This document shows positions 22,942-31,790 of a stretch of DNA of 33,130 nucleotides, piece by piece. The position numbers and the translations under genes were made by a program. The DNA comes from an uncultured Candidatus Poseidoniales archaeon. GTDB lineage: Archaea; Thermoplasmatota; Poseidoniia; Poseidoniales; Thalassarchaeaceae. Numbering within the stretch: position 1 is the first letter of the stretch; every line of letters starts with the position of its first letter. A model generated the notes under the pieces. The model was not told the origin of the DNA, searched no databases, and saw only the letters and a program-made list of their open reading frames with translations. The stretch covers positions 1 to 33,130 of the forward strand of contig CAJJBW010000004.1 in the NCBI GenBank assembly GCA_905182515.1. The letters are read 5' to 3'.

Positions 22942-25900
22942 TGCCGAGAAGGAATGATATCAAGAAAATTGCGATATTAGGAAGCGGCCCTATACGAATA
23001 GGTCAGGCCGCAGAGTTCGATTTTTCCGGATCTCAGGCATGCCGAGCTCTAAGGGATGATGGGTATGAGATAGTAATAATTAACTCCAATCCAGCTACTA
23101 TTCAAAATGATCCTGAGATGGCAGATAAAATCTATATTGAGCCTTTATTGCCAGAAGTAGTTAAGAGGATATTAGAAATTGAAAAACCTGATGCATTACT
23201 TGCAGGTATGGGTGGACAAACAGCATTAAATCTCGCATCAGCATTAGCCCACGATGGTTCGTTAGATGAACTCGGAGTTGAATTAATTGGCTGCGATTTA
23301 GTGTCTATTGATGAAGCAGAGGATCGTGATCTTTTCAAGAAAACTTGCGAAGAAATTGGTTTACCTGTTTGTAAAGGTATAGCATGTTCTACAATAGATG
23401 AAGTAATACAAGCATCAGATAAATTAGGTGGTTTCCCTTTGTTGATAAGGCCCGCATTCACTTTGGGAGGATTAGGAGGAGGGACTGCCTTCAACACCGG
23501 GCAATTAGTCGAGATTGCAAGCCAAGGAATACTCCATTCAGCAATTGGTCAAGTACTAGTTGAAGAAAGTATTTTGGGCTGGCAAGAACATGAATATGAA
23601 GTCATGAGGGATGATTCTGATAATGCAATTATAGTTTGCACCATGGAGAATCTTGATCCCATGGGGGTTCACACTGGTGAATCTATTGTAGTGGCCCCTC
23701 AACAAACCCTTTCAGACCAGGATCATCAAATGCTTAGAAACGCGGCTTTAAAATTAATACGCAGGTTAAACATCAAAGGAGGATGTAATGTACAATTCGC
23801 ATTAGAACAATCATCTGGTGAATTCCGAGTGATAGAAGTAAACCCTCGTGTATCTAGATCTTCTGCATTGGCATCTAAAGCAACTGGATATCCTATTGCA
23901 AGGATGGCGGCTTTGATTGCTGTTGGATATACTCTTGATGAACTCCCAAATCCAATTACAGGCGAGGGCACAACTGCTGCATTTGAACCAACTTTAGATT
24001 ATTGTGTGGTTAAAATCCCAAGGTGGCCATTTGATAAATTCAGAACTGCAGATAGAACTATAGGAACTTCAATGAAATCCACAGGTGAAGTTATGGCAAT
24101 TGGCCGTAACTTCGAAGAAGCTTGTCTAAAGGCATGGGCTAGTTTGGAATATGGGCAACCTCATCCTAGGCCACTTACTGTTGCTGATTCATCAGATGCA
24201 AATTCTGATGACATTGACTCTACGCAGCCATTACCTACGGCTATATTGGAAGATTGGCTTAGAATACCTACTGATAGAAGAATAAGTGCTATATTTGAGG
24301 CTTTTCGTAGAGGTTACAATGTCGAAGATGTCCGTGATTTAACAGGGGGAATAACTCGTTGGTTTTTACATAGGTTTGAAAATATGGCCTCTACTGAAAT
24401 TGAAATACGGGCTGCAGGAGAAATGGGTCTTAAAGCTTCTAAAATATCAGAATCTAATCTAAGGAATTGGAAGGGCATGGGATTCTCAGATTTATATATT
24501 GCAGATGCACTCTCGGGATTTCCTGAAGGAGGAGTAAATGAAATCCCTATTGGAGAAGGAGAATTCGCTGTAACTTCAAGGAGACATGATTTAAACTTAC
24601 ATCCTAAATTTAGAATGGTTGACTCATGTGCAGCAGAATTTGCAGCAGTCACTCCATATTATTATTCAACATACGAAGGTGGAAATACAATACAAGGGAT
24701 AGATCGAACACCGATTGATAAAAATAATGGGAAGAAGAGAATTGTTGTAGTTGGGTCTGGACCAATAAGAATAGGTCAAGGTATAGAATTTGATTATGCG
24801 TGTGTTCATGCAGCAGGTGCAATTCAAGATCTTGGTCATGAAGCAATAATAATAAACAATAATCCTGAGACCGTATCTACTGATTTTGATACTAGTGATA
24901 GACTTTACTTTGATCCATTATCATTAGAATCAGTTTCTGAAATATTACTAAGGGAATCTGCAGATGGAATATTGCTACAATTTGGAGGGCAAACTGCAAT
25001 AAATTTAGCATTGCCTTTGTATGAAAATCTCAAACATCTCAGTACTTTGGGTCTTTCTACATCTATACAAGGAACTCCTCCTTCAGCAATAGATGAAGCT
25101 AGTGACCGAGATCTTTTCGAAAAATTTGCATCAAGACATGATTTACGTATGCCAAATGGCTTGACTGCACTAACTCCTAAAGAGGTGTTAAAATGCGTCA
25201 AAACAATTGGCTATCCAGTTTTAATTAGGCCTTCATATGTTTTAGGAGGCCGGGGGATGGAAATATTATCTTCTGATGTACAACTTTCTACTTACATGAA
25301 AGAAGCATATATTGCTAGAGATAGGCCATTACTAATTGACGAATACTTAGGTAATGCTACCGAATTAGATGTAGATGCAGTATGCGATGGCGACGAGGTT
25401 CTGATTGGGGCAATAATGGAACACTTGGAAGAGGCAGGGATACATTCTGGCGATTCAACCTGTTTTATCCCTCCTCAGAATGTGTCTCCAGAAATAATTT
25501 TACAAGTAGAAGAATGGACTAAAAAAATAGGGATTAAATTAGGAATAATAGGTTGCTATAATATTCAATTTGCGATATGTGACAAAACCCTATATGTTTT
25601 AGAAGTAAATCCCAGAGGTTCTAGGACTTTCCCATTTGTAGCAAAATCAACTGGAATACCATTGGCAAGAATTGCTGCCCGAATAGCATTAGGGGACAAA
25701 ATTAAGAACTTACCTATTCCTAAAGCACAAACCGAAGTAGTTTGTGTAAAAGCTCCAGTTTTCCCCTTCATAAAACTGCGCGGTCTTGATCCTGCACCAG
25801 GTCCAGAAATGAAATCAACTGGAGAAGTAATGGGGTCACACATTAGGGCTTCCGCTGCTTATCTAAAAGCACGATTAGCAACAGAATCTCCGGTCCCTAC

Positions 25901-26306
25901 AGAAGGAGGTGTCTATATAACAGTCAAAGATACTGATAAATTAGATGTTATAGATCAAGCAATGGCATTACGGGACATGGGATTTACACTATTTGCTACT
26001 AGCGGAACTGCACATATTTTAAGAGATGCAGGTGGATTAGAAGTAATGACGTGTTATAGGATTTCTGAGAGTAATTCTCCAGATGCATTAGATTTAATGA
26101 GGCAAGGCAAAATTCAATTGATAATTAATACTCCTAGCTCCACTGGGGGGGCAGTTTTAGATGGAAATATGATGAGAAGATTAGCGGTTGACCTCAATAT
26201 ACCCTTTGTCACAACTATGGCAGGCGCTAGGATGGAAGTAGAGGCAATCAAGGAAGCCAGAAATGGTATCCCTGAACCTAGGGCTTTAGACATCTCTTCT
26301 TTGTAA
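22941..26306 (+). CDS. carB: Carbamoyl-phosphate synthase large subunit
   Basis: Makes carbamoyl phosphate from bicarbonate, ATP and ammonia passed from CarA. The protein shows the duplicated ATP-grasp layout: the first half starts with KIAILGSGPIRIGQAAEFDFSGSQA (near 8-32), the second with RIVVVGSGPIRIGQGIEFDYACVHA (near 598-622). The C-terminal MGS-type regulatory domain runs from about 990 (GGVYITVKDTDKLDVIDQA...FATSGTAHIL) to 1121. The total of 1121 residues is slightly longer than the E. coli protein (1073). Both halves keep the HTGDS- and NPR-type ATP-binding stretches. It overlaps carA by one base (TAATG), so translation is coupled. Confidence 0.97.
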   Translation: MPRRNDIKKIAILGSGPIRIGQAAEFDFSGSQACRALRDDGYEIVIINSNPATIQNDPEMADKIYIEPLLPEVVKRILEIEKPDALLAGMGGQTALNLASALAHDGSLDELGVELIGCDLVSIDEAEDRDLFKKTCEEIGLPVCKGIACSTIDEVIQASDKLGGFPLLIRPAFTLGGLGGGTAFNTGQLVEIASQGILHSAIGQVLVEESILGWQEHEYEVMRDDSDNAIIVCTMENLDPMGVHTGESIVVAPQQTLSDQDHQMLRNAALKLIRRLNIKGGCNVQFALEQSSGEFRVIEVNPRVSRSSALASKATGYPIARMAALIAVGYTLDELPNPITGEGTTAAFEPTLDYCVVKIPRWPFDKFRTADRTIGTSMKSTGEVMAIGRNFEEACLKAWASLEYGQPHPRPLTVADSSDANSDDIDSTQPLPTAILEDWLRIPTDRRISAIFEAFRRGYNVEDVRDLTGGITRWFLHRFENMASTEIEIRAAGEMGLKASKISESNLRNWKGMGFSDLYIADALSGFPEGGVNEIPIGEGEFAVTSRRHDLNLHPKFRMVDSCAAEFAAVTPYYYSTYEGGNTIQGIDRTPIDKNNGKKRIVVVGSGPIRIGQGIEFDYACVHAAGAIQDLGHEAIIINNNPETVSTDFDTSDRLYFDPLSLESVSEILLRESADGILLQFGGQTAINLALPLYENLKHLSTLGLSTSIQGTPPSAIDEASDRDLFEKFASRHDLRMPNGLTALTPKEVLKCVKTIGYPVLIRPSYVLGGRGMEILSSDVQLSTYMKEAYIARDRPLLIDEYLGNATELDVDAVCDGDEVLIGAIMEHLEEAGIHSGDSTCFIPPQNVSPEIILQVEEWTKKIGIKLGIIGCYNIQFAICDKTLYVLEVNPRGSRTFPFVAKSTGIPLARIAARIALGDKIKNLPIPKAQTEVVCVKAPVFPFIKLRGLDPAPGPEMKSTGEVMGSHIRASAAYLKARLATESPVPTEGGVYITVKDTDKLDVIDQAMALRDMGFTLFATSGTAHILRDAGGLEVMTCYRISESNSPDALDLMRQGKIQLIINTPSSTGGAVLDGNMMRRLAVDLNIPFVTTMAGARMEVEAIKEARNGIPEPRALDISSL

Positions 26307-26327
26307 AAGTACTCGGGATGCATCTAA

Positions 26328-26636
26328 ATGTATGAAAGAACTAAAATAGGATTTGTAATATTTACTTGCACTCTACTGACATTCCCGTTTATGATGTCTT
26401 CATGGTCCGACTGGGATGAATCAGAAATAGAATATAAAGAAAATTGTGATGAACTTTACAGATTATATACTCAAAAAAATGGTTCTATAAATTATGATAA
26501 TTGCGACTACTTAGATATAAAAAAATCTCAGGGTTTTAAGAATTTCCTGACTTCATTTTTCCTTTTTTTATTTTCTAGTATCGGTGGTCTAGTGCTAATT
26601 TTACCTTCCGGTGCTGATGAGATAATTATAAATTGA
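26328..26636 (+). CDS. Small membrane protein of unknown function (102 aa)
   Basis: Not recognised. Two likely membrane helices (about residues 6-24 and 72-92) flank an acidic loop with two Cys, each in an NCD context (NCDELY and NCDYLD), which could form a disulfide outside the cell. It starts 21 bases after carB and ends 9 bases before the stop of the convergent LysRS gene. No ribosome-binding site is evident. It may be a downstream passenger of the car operon. Confidence 0.6.
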   Translation: MYERTKIGFVIFTCTLLTFPFMMSSWSDWDESEIEYKENCDELYRLYTQKNGSINYDNCDYLDIKKSQGFKNFLTSFFLFLFSSIGGLVLILPSGADEIIIN

Positions 26637-26645
26637 AATCTATAA

Positions 26646-28226
26646 TTAAGGTAATGATTCTATTAATAATATCACCTTATCTTTATCTAACTCGGACATT
26701 ATTGATGCAATTCGTGGGCCATTATTTTTTCCTAAAATCAACCAATAAAGCGCGACATAACAATCCTTTGTGGTAATATTGGAATTTTTTGATATCATTC
26801 TAATGAGGTTATTTATGCCATTTTCAGACCATTCACAATCATTTAATTTAGATTTTAATTCCGTTAAGAATGATTTTTTTTGTTCATCTATAAATTCTAT
26901 TGCCTCATCACATGCCACTCTGTGAATTATTATTTTAGATTTTTCTGGAAAGTGAGGGCCATCTATCCAATTACGCATTCGCGACAATCTTTCAATCAAT
27001 ATTTTATTAGGCCCTATTCTTATGTGGTTACTCTTTCTCAATGATGTCCATACATCTTCATCTCTATTTTTTATCTGAGCGAGTAAGGATAAATGCCTAA
27101 AAGATACTCCTCCCAATGACTTAAAAGGATCATCTCCTCTATAGATTTGGCTGAATTTCAAGGCACCTAAATTAGTTTCTTTAGCTATCCTCTGCCTTCT
27201 ATTCAATCCTCTCTCTTCATTTGCAGACATATCAGATAATAATCTTTCATATTCGTCCGCAGTTTCAAATAATGTGCTTCCAGTATCAAAATCAATGTGG
27301 CGATTAACTTTGCTCCTCGCAATAACATATCTTAATATTTCAGGAGGTACTAAATTTAATGCTTCAACTGGTCCAATAGTAACTCCTTTTGAACTCGACA
27401 TTGGTCCCATGCCCTTCAATTGAATCCATTCATAGACCATCTTTTTTGGAGGATCACTCCCTAATAATCTACAAATTGGGATGCCGGTATCGTAACTCCC
27501 TCCTGATGACCCATGATCTTTACCAGCAGGTTCTGAAGTTATTTGGTGAATTCCCCATCTTGCCGCCCAGTCTATCCTCCAAGGTAGTTTCCCTTCAGCT
27601 TTCATGATATTTGATTTACCCTCTATTCCTAATCGGTCTTTCCAATATACATAGGGCTTTTCATAGCTAGTTACTTCTACCCCATCCATACTACCATCTG
27701 ATCCAATCGGACTATAGGGGAACCAATTGTCAGGAAGTTCCCTTCCTGATATTTCCTCTATTATGTTTCTAATTTTATCTTTATTTAAAATTGCAGAATC
27801 AATTTTTTCTGAAAATTTACCATCTTCATACGTCTCGTGATTCATTATTATCTCAGGAGTTACTCCTATTTTTTTCAGAGAATTTAGAAAAGGATTTAGA
27901 AAATATTCTGCATAACTTCCTCCACTATTATCAGGTTCACCATCAGGACCTGGGGCTGGGATGAATGCCAATGGCGTACCAATATATTTTTCATAACTTG
28001 GAGATAGGAAATCATATACTCTTCGCAATGGATCCATTGAGTCTACAATAAATATATATTTTGATTCTAGGCCTAGGTCAAGGCATGCTCTATGGATCAT
28101 TTCCGCGGTTAGTATCTCTCTTATGTGGCCTATATGAAATTCACCAGATGGCGTAATTCCAGATGCACAAACTTGGAGTTTACCATTTTCACTAAGTGAT
28201 AAAGCTGCATGATCTGCCCAATGCAT
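26646..28226 (-). CDS. lysS: Lysyl-tRNA synthetase, class I
   Basis: Charges tRNA-Lys. This is the class I form found in most archaea and a few bacteria, unrelated to the class II enzyme of E. coli. The HIGH motif is HIGH at residues 31-34 (SGEFHIGHIREILTAEM), and the KMSKS-equivalent is MSSSKG near residue 277. Other typical stretches are the WAARWGI and AGKDHGSSGGSYDTG blocks. The length of 526 residues is normal. It lies 9 bases after the GfcR-like gene on the same strand and is probably cotranscribed with it. Confidence 0.95.
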   Translation of the reverse strand: MHWADHAALSLSENGKLQVCASGITPSGEFHIGHIREILTAEMIHRACLDLGLESKYIFIVDSMDPLRRVYDFLSPSYEKYIGTPLAFIPAPGPDGEPDNSGGSYAEYFLNPFLNSLKKIGVTPEIIMNHETYEDGKFSEKIDSAILNKDKIRNIIEEISGRELPDNWFPYSPIGSDGSMDGVEVTSYEKPYVYWKDRLGIEGKSNIMKAEGKLPWRIDWAARWGIHQITSEPAGKDHGSSGGSYDTGIPICRLLGSDPPKKMVYEWIQLKGMGPMSSSKGVTIGPVEALNLVPPEILRYVIARSKVNRHIDFDTGSTLFETADEYERLLSDMSANEERGLNRRQRIAKETNLGALKFSQIYRGDDPFKSLGGVSFRHLSLLAQIKNRDEDVWTSLRKSNHIRIGPNKILIERLSRMRNWIDGPHFPEKSKIIIHRVACDEAIEFIDEQKKSFLTELKSKLNDCEWSENGINNLIRMISKNSNITTKDCYVALYWLILGKNNGPRIASIMSELDKDKVILLIESLP

Positions 28227-28235
28227 AAAATAGCC

Positions 28236-28817
28236 TCAAACAGATACTACTCTGATTAAACCTCTAAGGGTAACGCCTTCTAATTCATCTGCCGTCGATT
28301 TATTTGCTAGTACTATACAAAGTTGAACATCTGCACCTAGGTCTTTAAGATTCTTAATTGTCTTTTTCATAGTCGTCCCTGATGATACTACATCATCAAC
28401 AATTACTACTTTTTTACCTCTCACATCTGCATAAACATCTGAAATGTGTCCATTTCCATCATCATGTATACTTCTACTTATTGAGATTTCTAAATCCATC
28501 ATACTAGCCACTGACTGTGCAAATACTATACCATTAAGGCTAATTCCTAGTACAACTTCTATTTCTTCACCGCATTCCTCTTCGATTATGTCGCAAAATA
28601 TGGAGGATATAGCTTCAATTCTTGCACCTTTAACGGCAATAGATCTCCAGCCTACTCGAATGTCTTTTGGTTGTTCTTCTACAGTTTCCTTTGAGGAAAG
28701 CCACATCACAGTTGTTTGAGAAAGTGACATTTCATCTGCAATCTGTTGGGTGCTTAATCCATCTGAACGGTAACTTTCTACCTGGTCTCTCAATTCATCA
28801 ATACTCATTTGCATCAT
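28236..28817 (-). CDS. gfcR: GfcR-like regulator: HTH plus phosphoribosyltransferase domain
   Basis: An archaeal transcription regulator family that joins a helix-turn-helix to an orotate-phosphoribosyltransferase-like domain. The HTH is at about residues 20-42 (GLSTQQIADEMSLSQTTVMWL). The PRPP-binding motif VVIVDDVVSSGTTM is at 137-150, preceded by VVLGISLNGIVFA. The length of 193 residues is typical. In haloarchaea GfcR controls sugar catabolism genes, and sugar phosphates are suggested ligands; here the targets are unknown. Start codons at 28817, 28814 and 28808 are all possible. A palindrome between its TATA box and start (28851-28862) may be an autoregulatory operator. lysS follows directly. 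Confidence 0.82.
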   Translation of the reverse strand: MMQMSIDELRDQVESYRSDGLSTQQIADEMSLSQTTVMWLSSKETVEEQPKDIRVGWRSIAVKGARIEAISSIFCDIIEEECGEEIEVVLGISLNGIVFAQSVASMMDLEISISRSIHDDGNGHISDVYADVRGKKVVIVDDVVSSGTTMKKTIKNLKDLGADVQLCIVLANKSTADELEGVTLRGLIRVVSV

Positions 28818-28850
28818 ACTTGCCCAACGCTCGAATGCTATGAATCCACC

Positions 28851-28862
28851 GATAACATTATC
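28851..28862 (-). promoter_or_regulatory. Palindrome upstream of the gfcR-like gene (candidate operator)
   Basis: GATAA-CA-TTATC has perfect 5-base arms and lies just downstream of an AT-rich TATA region (28863-28878, minus strand) and about 34 bases before the start codon. This places it between TATA box and transcription start, a usual position for an archaeal repressor site. Binding by the gene's own product is an inference. Confidence 0.4.
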
Positions 28863-28878
28863 ATATAATATTTAAAAG
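28863..28878 (-). promoter_or_regulatory. TATA region for the gfcR-lysS unit
   Basis: On the minus strand this reads CTTTTAAATATTATAT. It would start transcription about 25 bases downstream, near 28842, leaving a leader of about 25 bases before ATG 28817. Confidence 0.45.
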
Positions 28879-28887
28879 ATATTAATT

Positions 28888-29337
28888 TTAGAACTTCCCA
28901 GTACTACCAAATCCACCATTTCCTCTCTCAGTCTTGCCTAAATTTTCAATATTTACCTCAGTAAAATATACTTCTGGAATTGGAGAGATTAATAATTGTG
29001 CAATTCTTTCTCCTTCTATAATCTTATATGATTCATCCTTGCCTATCCAAGTCATTAAAACAAATAGTTCTCCCCTATAATCAGAATCTATAGTTCCAAT
29101 GCTATGAGGGAGTATAAGTCCCTTTTTTCCTAATGAAGAGCGTGCCCGTACTTGCCCTTCGAAACCATTAGGGATGGCCACATGAATACCAGTTCTAACT
29201 TTGACACTTTTACGAAATGGAACTACTGTTTCTTCTATTGCATAAAGGTCCCATCCGGCAGCATTTATGCTCCCTCTTGTTGGTAATTTTGCATTAGACT
29301 CAACTACTGCAACTCTCACTTCAATTGGCTCACTCAT
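28888..29337 (-). CDS. dut: dUTP diphosphatase, trimeric type
   Basis: Hydrolyses dUTP to dUMP and pyrophosphate, keeping uracil out of DNA and supplying dTMP synthesis. All five motifs are present: AGWDLYA (I), RSSLGKKG (II), GTIDSDYRGE with the catalytic Asp (III), GERIAQLLI (IV) and RGNGGFGSTG (V). From ATG 29337 it has 149 residues, the usual trimeric size. An upstream GTG at 29367 in the same frame would add ten residues not typical for the family, so 29337 is preferred. It is divergent from aIF2 beta across an 80-base shared promoter region and lies 70 bases upstream of the GfcR-like gene. Confidence 0.93.
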   Translation of the reverse strand: MSEPIEVRVAVVESNAKLPTRGSINAAGWDLYAIEETVVPFRKSVKVRTGIHVAIPNGFEGQVRARSSLGKKGLILPHSIGTIDSDYRGELFVLMTWIGKDESYKIIEGERIAQLLISPIPEVYFTEVNIENLGKTERGNGGFGSTGKF

Positions 29338-29417
29338 AGTTAGTGGCAAACAGGGTCTGCTTTTCACGGTTAGTAAACTACGTCTCTCCGGTGGGGTGAA
29401 AAAGGACAGGGCGCTCG

Positions 29418-29831
29418 ATGCGTATAATGTCGGACTATGAATCCCTTCTTGATAGGGCGCGTGATATGATTCCTAAAGACATCAGTGAAAGATCAAGGTG
29501 GACTATGCCGGAGCCAGATGTACTAATAGAAGGAAGTCAAACAATTCTGAGAAATTTCTCTGACATCGTGGATGCCATGGATCGTGATTCTAACCATGTT
29601 TATCAATACCTATTGAATGAATTGGGAACCTCAGGTACTAGGGAAAAAGCAAGAATAATGTTCAAGGGGAGAGTCCCGCCTAAGAGAATTAAAGAAAAAA
29701 TTGTTTCCTACGTCAAATCTTTTGTGATATGCAGTCAATGCCGTGCACCGGATACAACTTTCATCAAAGAAGCCAGAACAACTCTACTCAAGTGTCAAGC
29801 ATGTGGAGCAACAAGGCCTGTTAGACTTTAA
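29418..29831 (+). CDS. Translation initiation factor aIF2, beta subunit
   Basis: Part of the archaeal initiation factor that delivers initiator tRNA to the small ribosomal subunit. The 137-residue protein matches the family: a helical N-terminus, the central alpha/beta domain (HVYQYLLNELGTSGTREKARIMFKGRV), then a C-terminal zinc ribbon with Cys105, Cys108, Cys126 and Cys129 (CSQC...CQAC). ATG 29427 is an equally good start that drops three residues. No Shine-Dalgarno site is seen. Its stop overlaps that of the convergent oxidoreductase by 4 bases. Confidence 0.95.
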   Translation: MRIMSDYESLLDRARDMIPKDISERSRWTMPEPDVLIEGSQTILRNFSDIVDAMDRDSNHVYQYLLNELGTSGTREKARIMFKGRVPPKRIKEKIVSYVKSFVICSQCRAPDTTFIKEARTTLLKCQACGATRPVRL

Positions 29832-30850
29832 TTGGGTGAAAAATCTAACAATATTTTTCCACGATTTTTTCTTTCATGCATATGAATTTGTGCTTCAGAA
29901 ACCTTATCAAATCTCCAAACAGAATCAATTATTGGATCAATTTCTTTAGTATTAATAAGTTCGCTAATTGTTGCAAGATGACTTGTAAAAAGTTTCTCAT
30001 CCTCCATTCTTCCCATATGAATTCCAAATATGGATTTATTAGAATTCATCATCAGGAGGGGATTGAATTTTGGAGTATTTATCCACATTCTAATGGCAGC
30101 AAAAAATGAACGCTTTTTTGACGGTACTGCAGATGAAGCTCCGAAGCAATGTAACTTACCTCCATTTCTTAATGACTTATATGATCGCATTAGATGTTTA
30201 CCTCCAACAGGATCTATTGCTTGATGCACCCCTTTGCCCTCTGTCAATTTTTTACAAACTTTAACAAAATCTTCTTCATCTTTATCGACAAAGTACATTC
30301 CCATGGATTCTACAAATCCTTTTTTAGATTTAGATGCAGTCCCGATAATTAACTTTGCACCGTATGAATGACAAATCTGTGCAGCCGCTGTTCCTACTCC
30401 GCCTGCAGCATGATGAATTAATACCGTATCTCCTTTTTTTAAACCACCTAAATAAATCAACATATGGTAGGCTGTTCCATATGTTACTGGTATAGCCGCA
30501 GCTTGGTCAAACGTTACGCTTTCGGGTATTGGGAATACTCTATTGGAATCTATTACTACTTCTTCTGAATAGCCTCCAAAACCAGTCATCCCAATTACTC
30601 TTTGATTTAATCTTAAGTCTTTTACATCATCTCCTAATTCTATTATTTCTCCTGAAACTTCATATCCCGGCGTAAATGGAAATTTTGGACTTGCCCCATA
30701 CAGGCCCTGTCTCATCATTAAATCAGCAAAGTTTATTCCTGCTCTATGGACTCTAATTTTGACTTGTTCTTTCTTAACTTGACTCGAATCGACATCTATA
30801 ATCATTATTGATTCGGGTGTACAAATTTTAGGATATATTATTTTCTTCAT
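29828..30850 (-). CDS. Zinc-free quinone oxidoreductase, MDR superfamily
   Basis: A medium-chain dehydrogenase/reductase of about 340 residues that likely reduces quinones or unsaturated carbonyls with NADPH. The N-terminal GroES-like half shows VKIRVHRAGINFADLMMRQGLYGASPKFPFTPGYEVSGEI. The Rossmann half shows GDTVLIHHAAGGVGTAAAQICHSYGAKLIIGTAS, with the AGGVG cofactor motif. The catalytic zinc ligands of alcohol dehydrogenases are missing, as in quinone reductases. ATG 30850 is chosen because GGAGAG lies seven bases upstream; the TTG at 30865 is less likely. It is last in a minus-strand run with a nitroreductase and pterin dehydratase. Confidence 0.88.
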   Translation of the reverse strand: MKKIIYPKICTPESIMIIDVDSSQVKKEQVKIRVHRAGINFADLMMRQGLYGASPKFPFTPGYEVSGEIIELGDDVKDLRLNQRVIGMTGFGGYSEEVVIDSNRVFPIPESVTFDQAAAIPVTYGTAYHMLIYLGGLKKGDTVLIHHAAGGVGTAAAQICHSYGAKLIIGTASKSKKGFVESMGMYFVDKDEEDFVKVCKKLTEGKGVHQAIDPVGGKHLMRSYKSLRNGGKLHCFGASSAVPSKKRSFFAAIRMWINTPKFNPLLMMNSNKSIFGIHMGRMEDEKLFTSHLATISELINTKEIDPIIDSVWRFDKVSEAQIHMHERKNRGKILLDFSPN

Positions 30851-30876
30851 ATATTTACTCTCCAAGTTTATTGTAT

Positions 30877-31449
30877 TTATGGCAAATAAAATCTTATTTC
30901 TGACAACGCTTTTTTCTTACGTTCGGGTATAACTAAAGGGTATCCAGCTTTGATAAAACCTATTATCCTCTCTTTCCGTTTTGAAATATTTAATGCTTCG
31001 TAAGTTATGTCATGTCTGGTTATCTTACCTGTGCTCCATTGTGATCCTATGCCTTGTTCCCATAAAGATAAAACAAGGTTGTGCAATGAACAAACTGTTG
31101 CTGCATAATCTTCCTCTTCTCTAAAAATATTCTTAGGACTTAATGAAGTAGTTACCGCAATTAATAAAGGTGATTCCAGAATCTTCGAAATTGCCTTCTT
31201 AACACCAATTTCATTTTCTCCCTCATTCTTGATAACTGCTTTCTCTTTAGCTAATAATTCTACAGTAGGAATTATTTTCTGCCTCGTCTCTTCCCCCAAT
31301 ACATAGAATTTCCAAGGGTATGTTTGTTTATGGTTTGGCGCATGCCTGGCCGCCTCAAATGCAGCCTCCAATATCTCTAAATCAATTTCATCTTTTGAAA
31401 ATCTATAAATTGATCTCCTTGATATCATATTTTTTTGAACTTTAGACAT
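30877..31449 (-). CDS. Nitroreductase-family flavoprotein
   Basis: An FMN-dependent NAD(P)H oxidoreductase of 190 residues. Family features are ISRRSIYRFSKDEIDLEILEAAFEAARHAPNHKQTYPWKFYVL at the N-terminus (the RRS and the P-N-x-Q-x-x-PW FMN contacts) and LHNLVLSLWEQGIGSQWSTG and IIGFIKAGYP near the C-terminus. The substrate is unknown. ATG 31449 is chosen over the frame's earlier start at 31476 because GGGTGAT sits four bases upstream and matches the 16S tail. This start leaves a 10-base gap to the pterin dehydratase gene instead of an overlap. Confidence 0.87.
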   Translation of the reverse strand: MSKVQKNMISRRSIYRFSKDEIDLEILEAAFEAARHAPNHKQTYPWKFYVLGEETRQKIIPTVELLAKEKAVIKNEGENEIGVKKAISKILESPLLIAVTTSLSPKNIFREEEDYAATVCSLHNLVLSLWEQGIGSQWSTGKITRHDITYEALNISKRKERIIGFIKAGYPLVIPERKKKALSEIRFYLP

Positions 31450-31453
31450 TGAT

Positions 31454-31460
31454 ATCACCC
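31454..31460 (-). promoter_or_regulatory. Shine-Dalgarno site of the nitroreductase gene
   Basis: On the minus strand GGGTGAT, complementary to the ATCACC of the 16S tail, lies four bases before ATG 31449 and overlaps the first base of the upstream stop codon (TAG, 31462-31460). It decides the start of this gene. Confidence 0.6.
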
Positions 31461-31786
31461 TAATTAATATTGTCAAATTTAGCTGCTAAAATAAAATCAG
31501 ATTCGGTTAATCCATTAATTTTATGAGTATATATGACTACTTTTACTCTTCCCCATCCAATTTCAAAGTCCGCGTGATGATTTTCTATTTCACAGACATT
31601 TCCAAGTTTATTTGTAAAATTTAACGCGTCAATGAAATTGTTAAACTTCCATTTCCTTTCCAAATGATGTAATGAGATAACTTCCCATTCAGATTCTAAG
31701 CTATCTAATAATTTGTCACATTCCTTTTCTCTCAAAGGCGGTACCCCTCCTTGACAAGGTACACATTTTTTATCACTTAATTCCAT
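31460..31786 (-). CDS. Pterin-4a-carbinolamine dehydratase
   Basis: A 108-residue PCD/DCoH protein that dehydrates 4a-hydroxytetrahydropterin in pterin recycling. The N-terminal CVPCQGGVPPL and the active-site ENHHADFEIGWGRVKVVIYTHKINGLTESDFILA are both typical, with the two catalytic His in the HH pair and the later TH. No aromatic amino acid hydroxylase, its classical partner, lies in this window, so it may serve another pterin or folate role; folP is about 11 kb away. It starts four bases after the stop of the unknown 31791 gene. Confidence 0.92.
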   Translation of the reverse strand: MELSDKKCVPCQGGVPPLREKECDKLLDSLESEWEVISLHHLERKWKFNNFIDALNFTNKLGNVCEIENHHADFEIGWGRVKVVIYTHKINGLTESDFILAAKFDNIN

Positions 31787-31790
31787 TTAA

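Noticed and set aside
29338-29367. GTG start ten codons upstream of the dUTPase ATG
   Set aside because: The added residues are not typical of dUTPases and no ribosome-binding site precedes the GTG; ATG 29337 is preferred.
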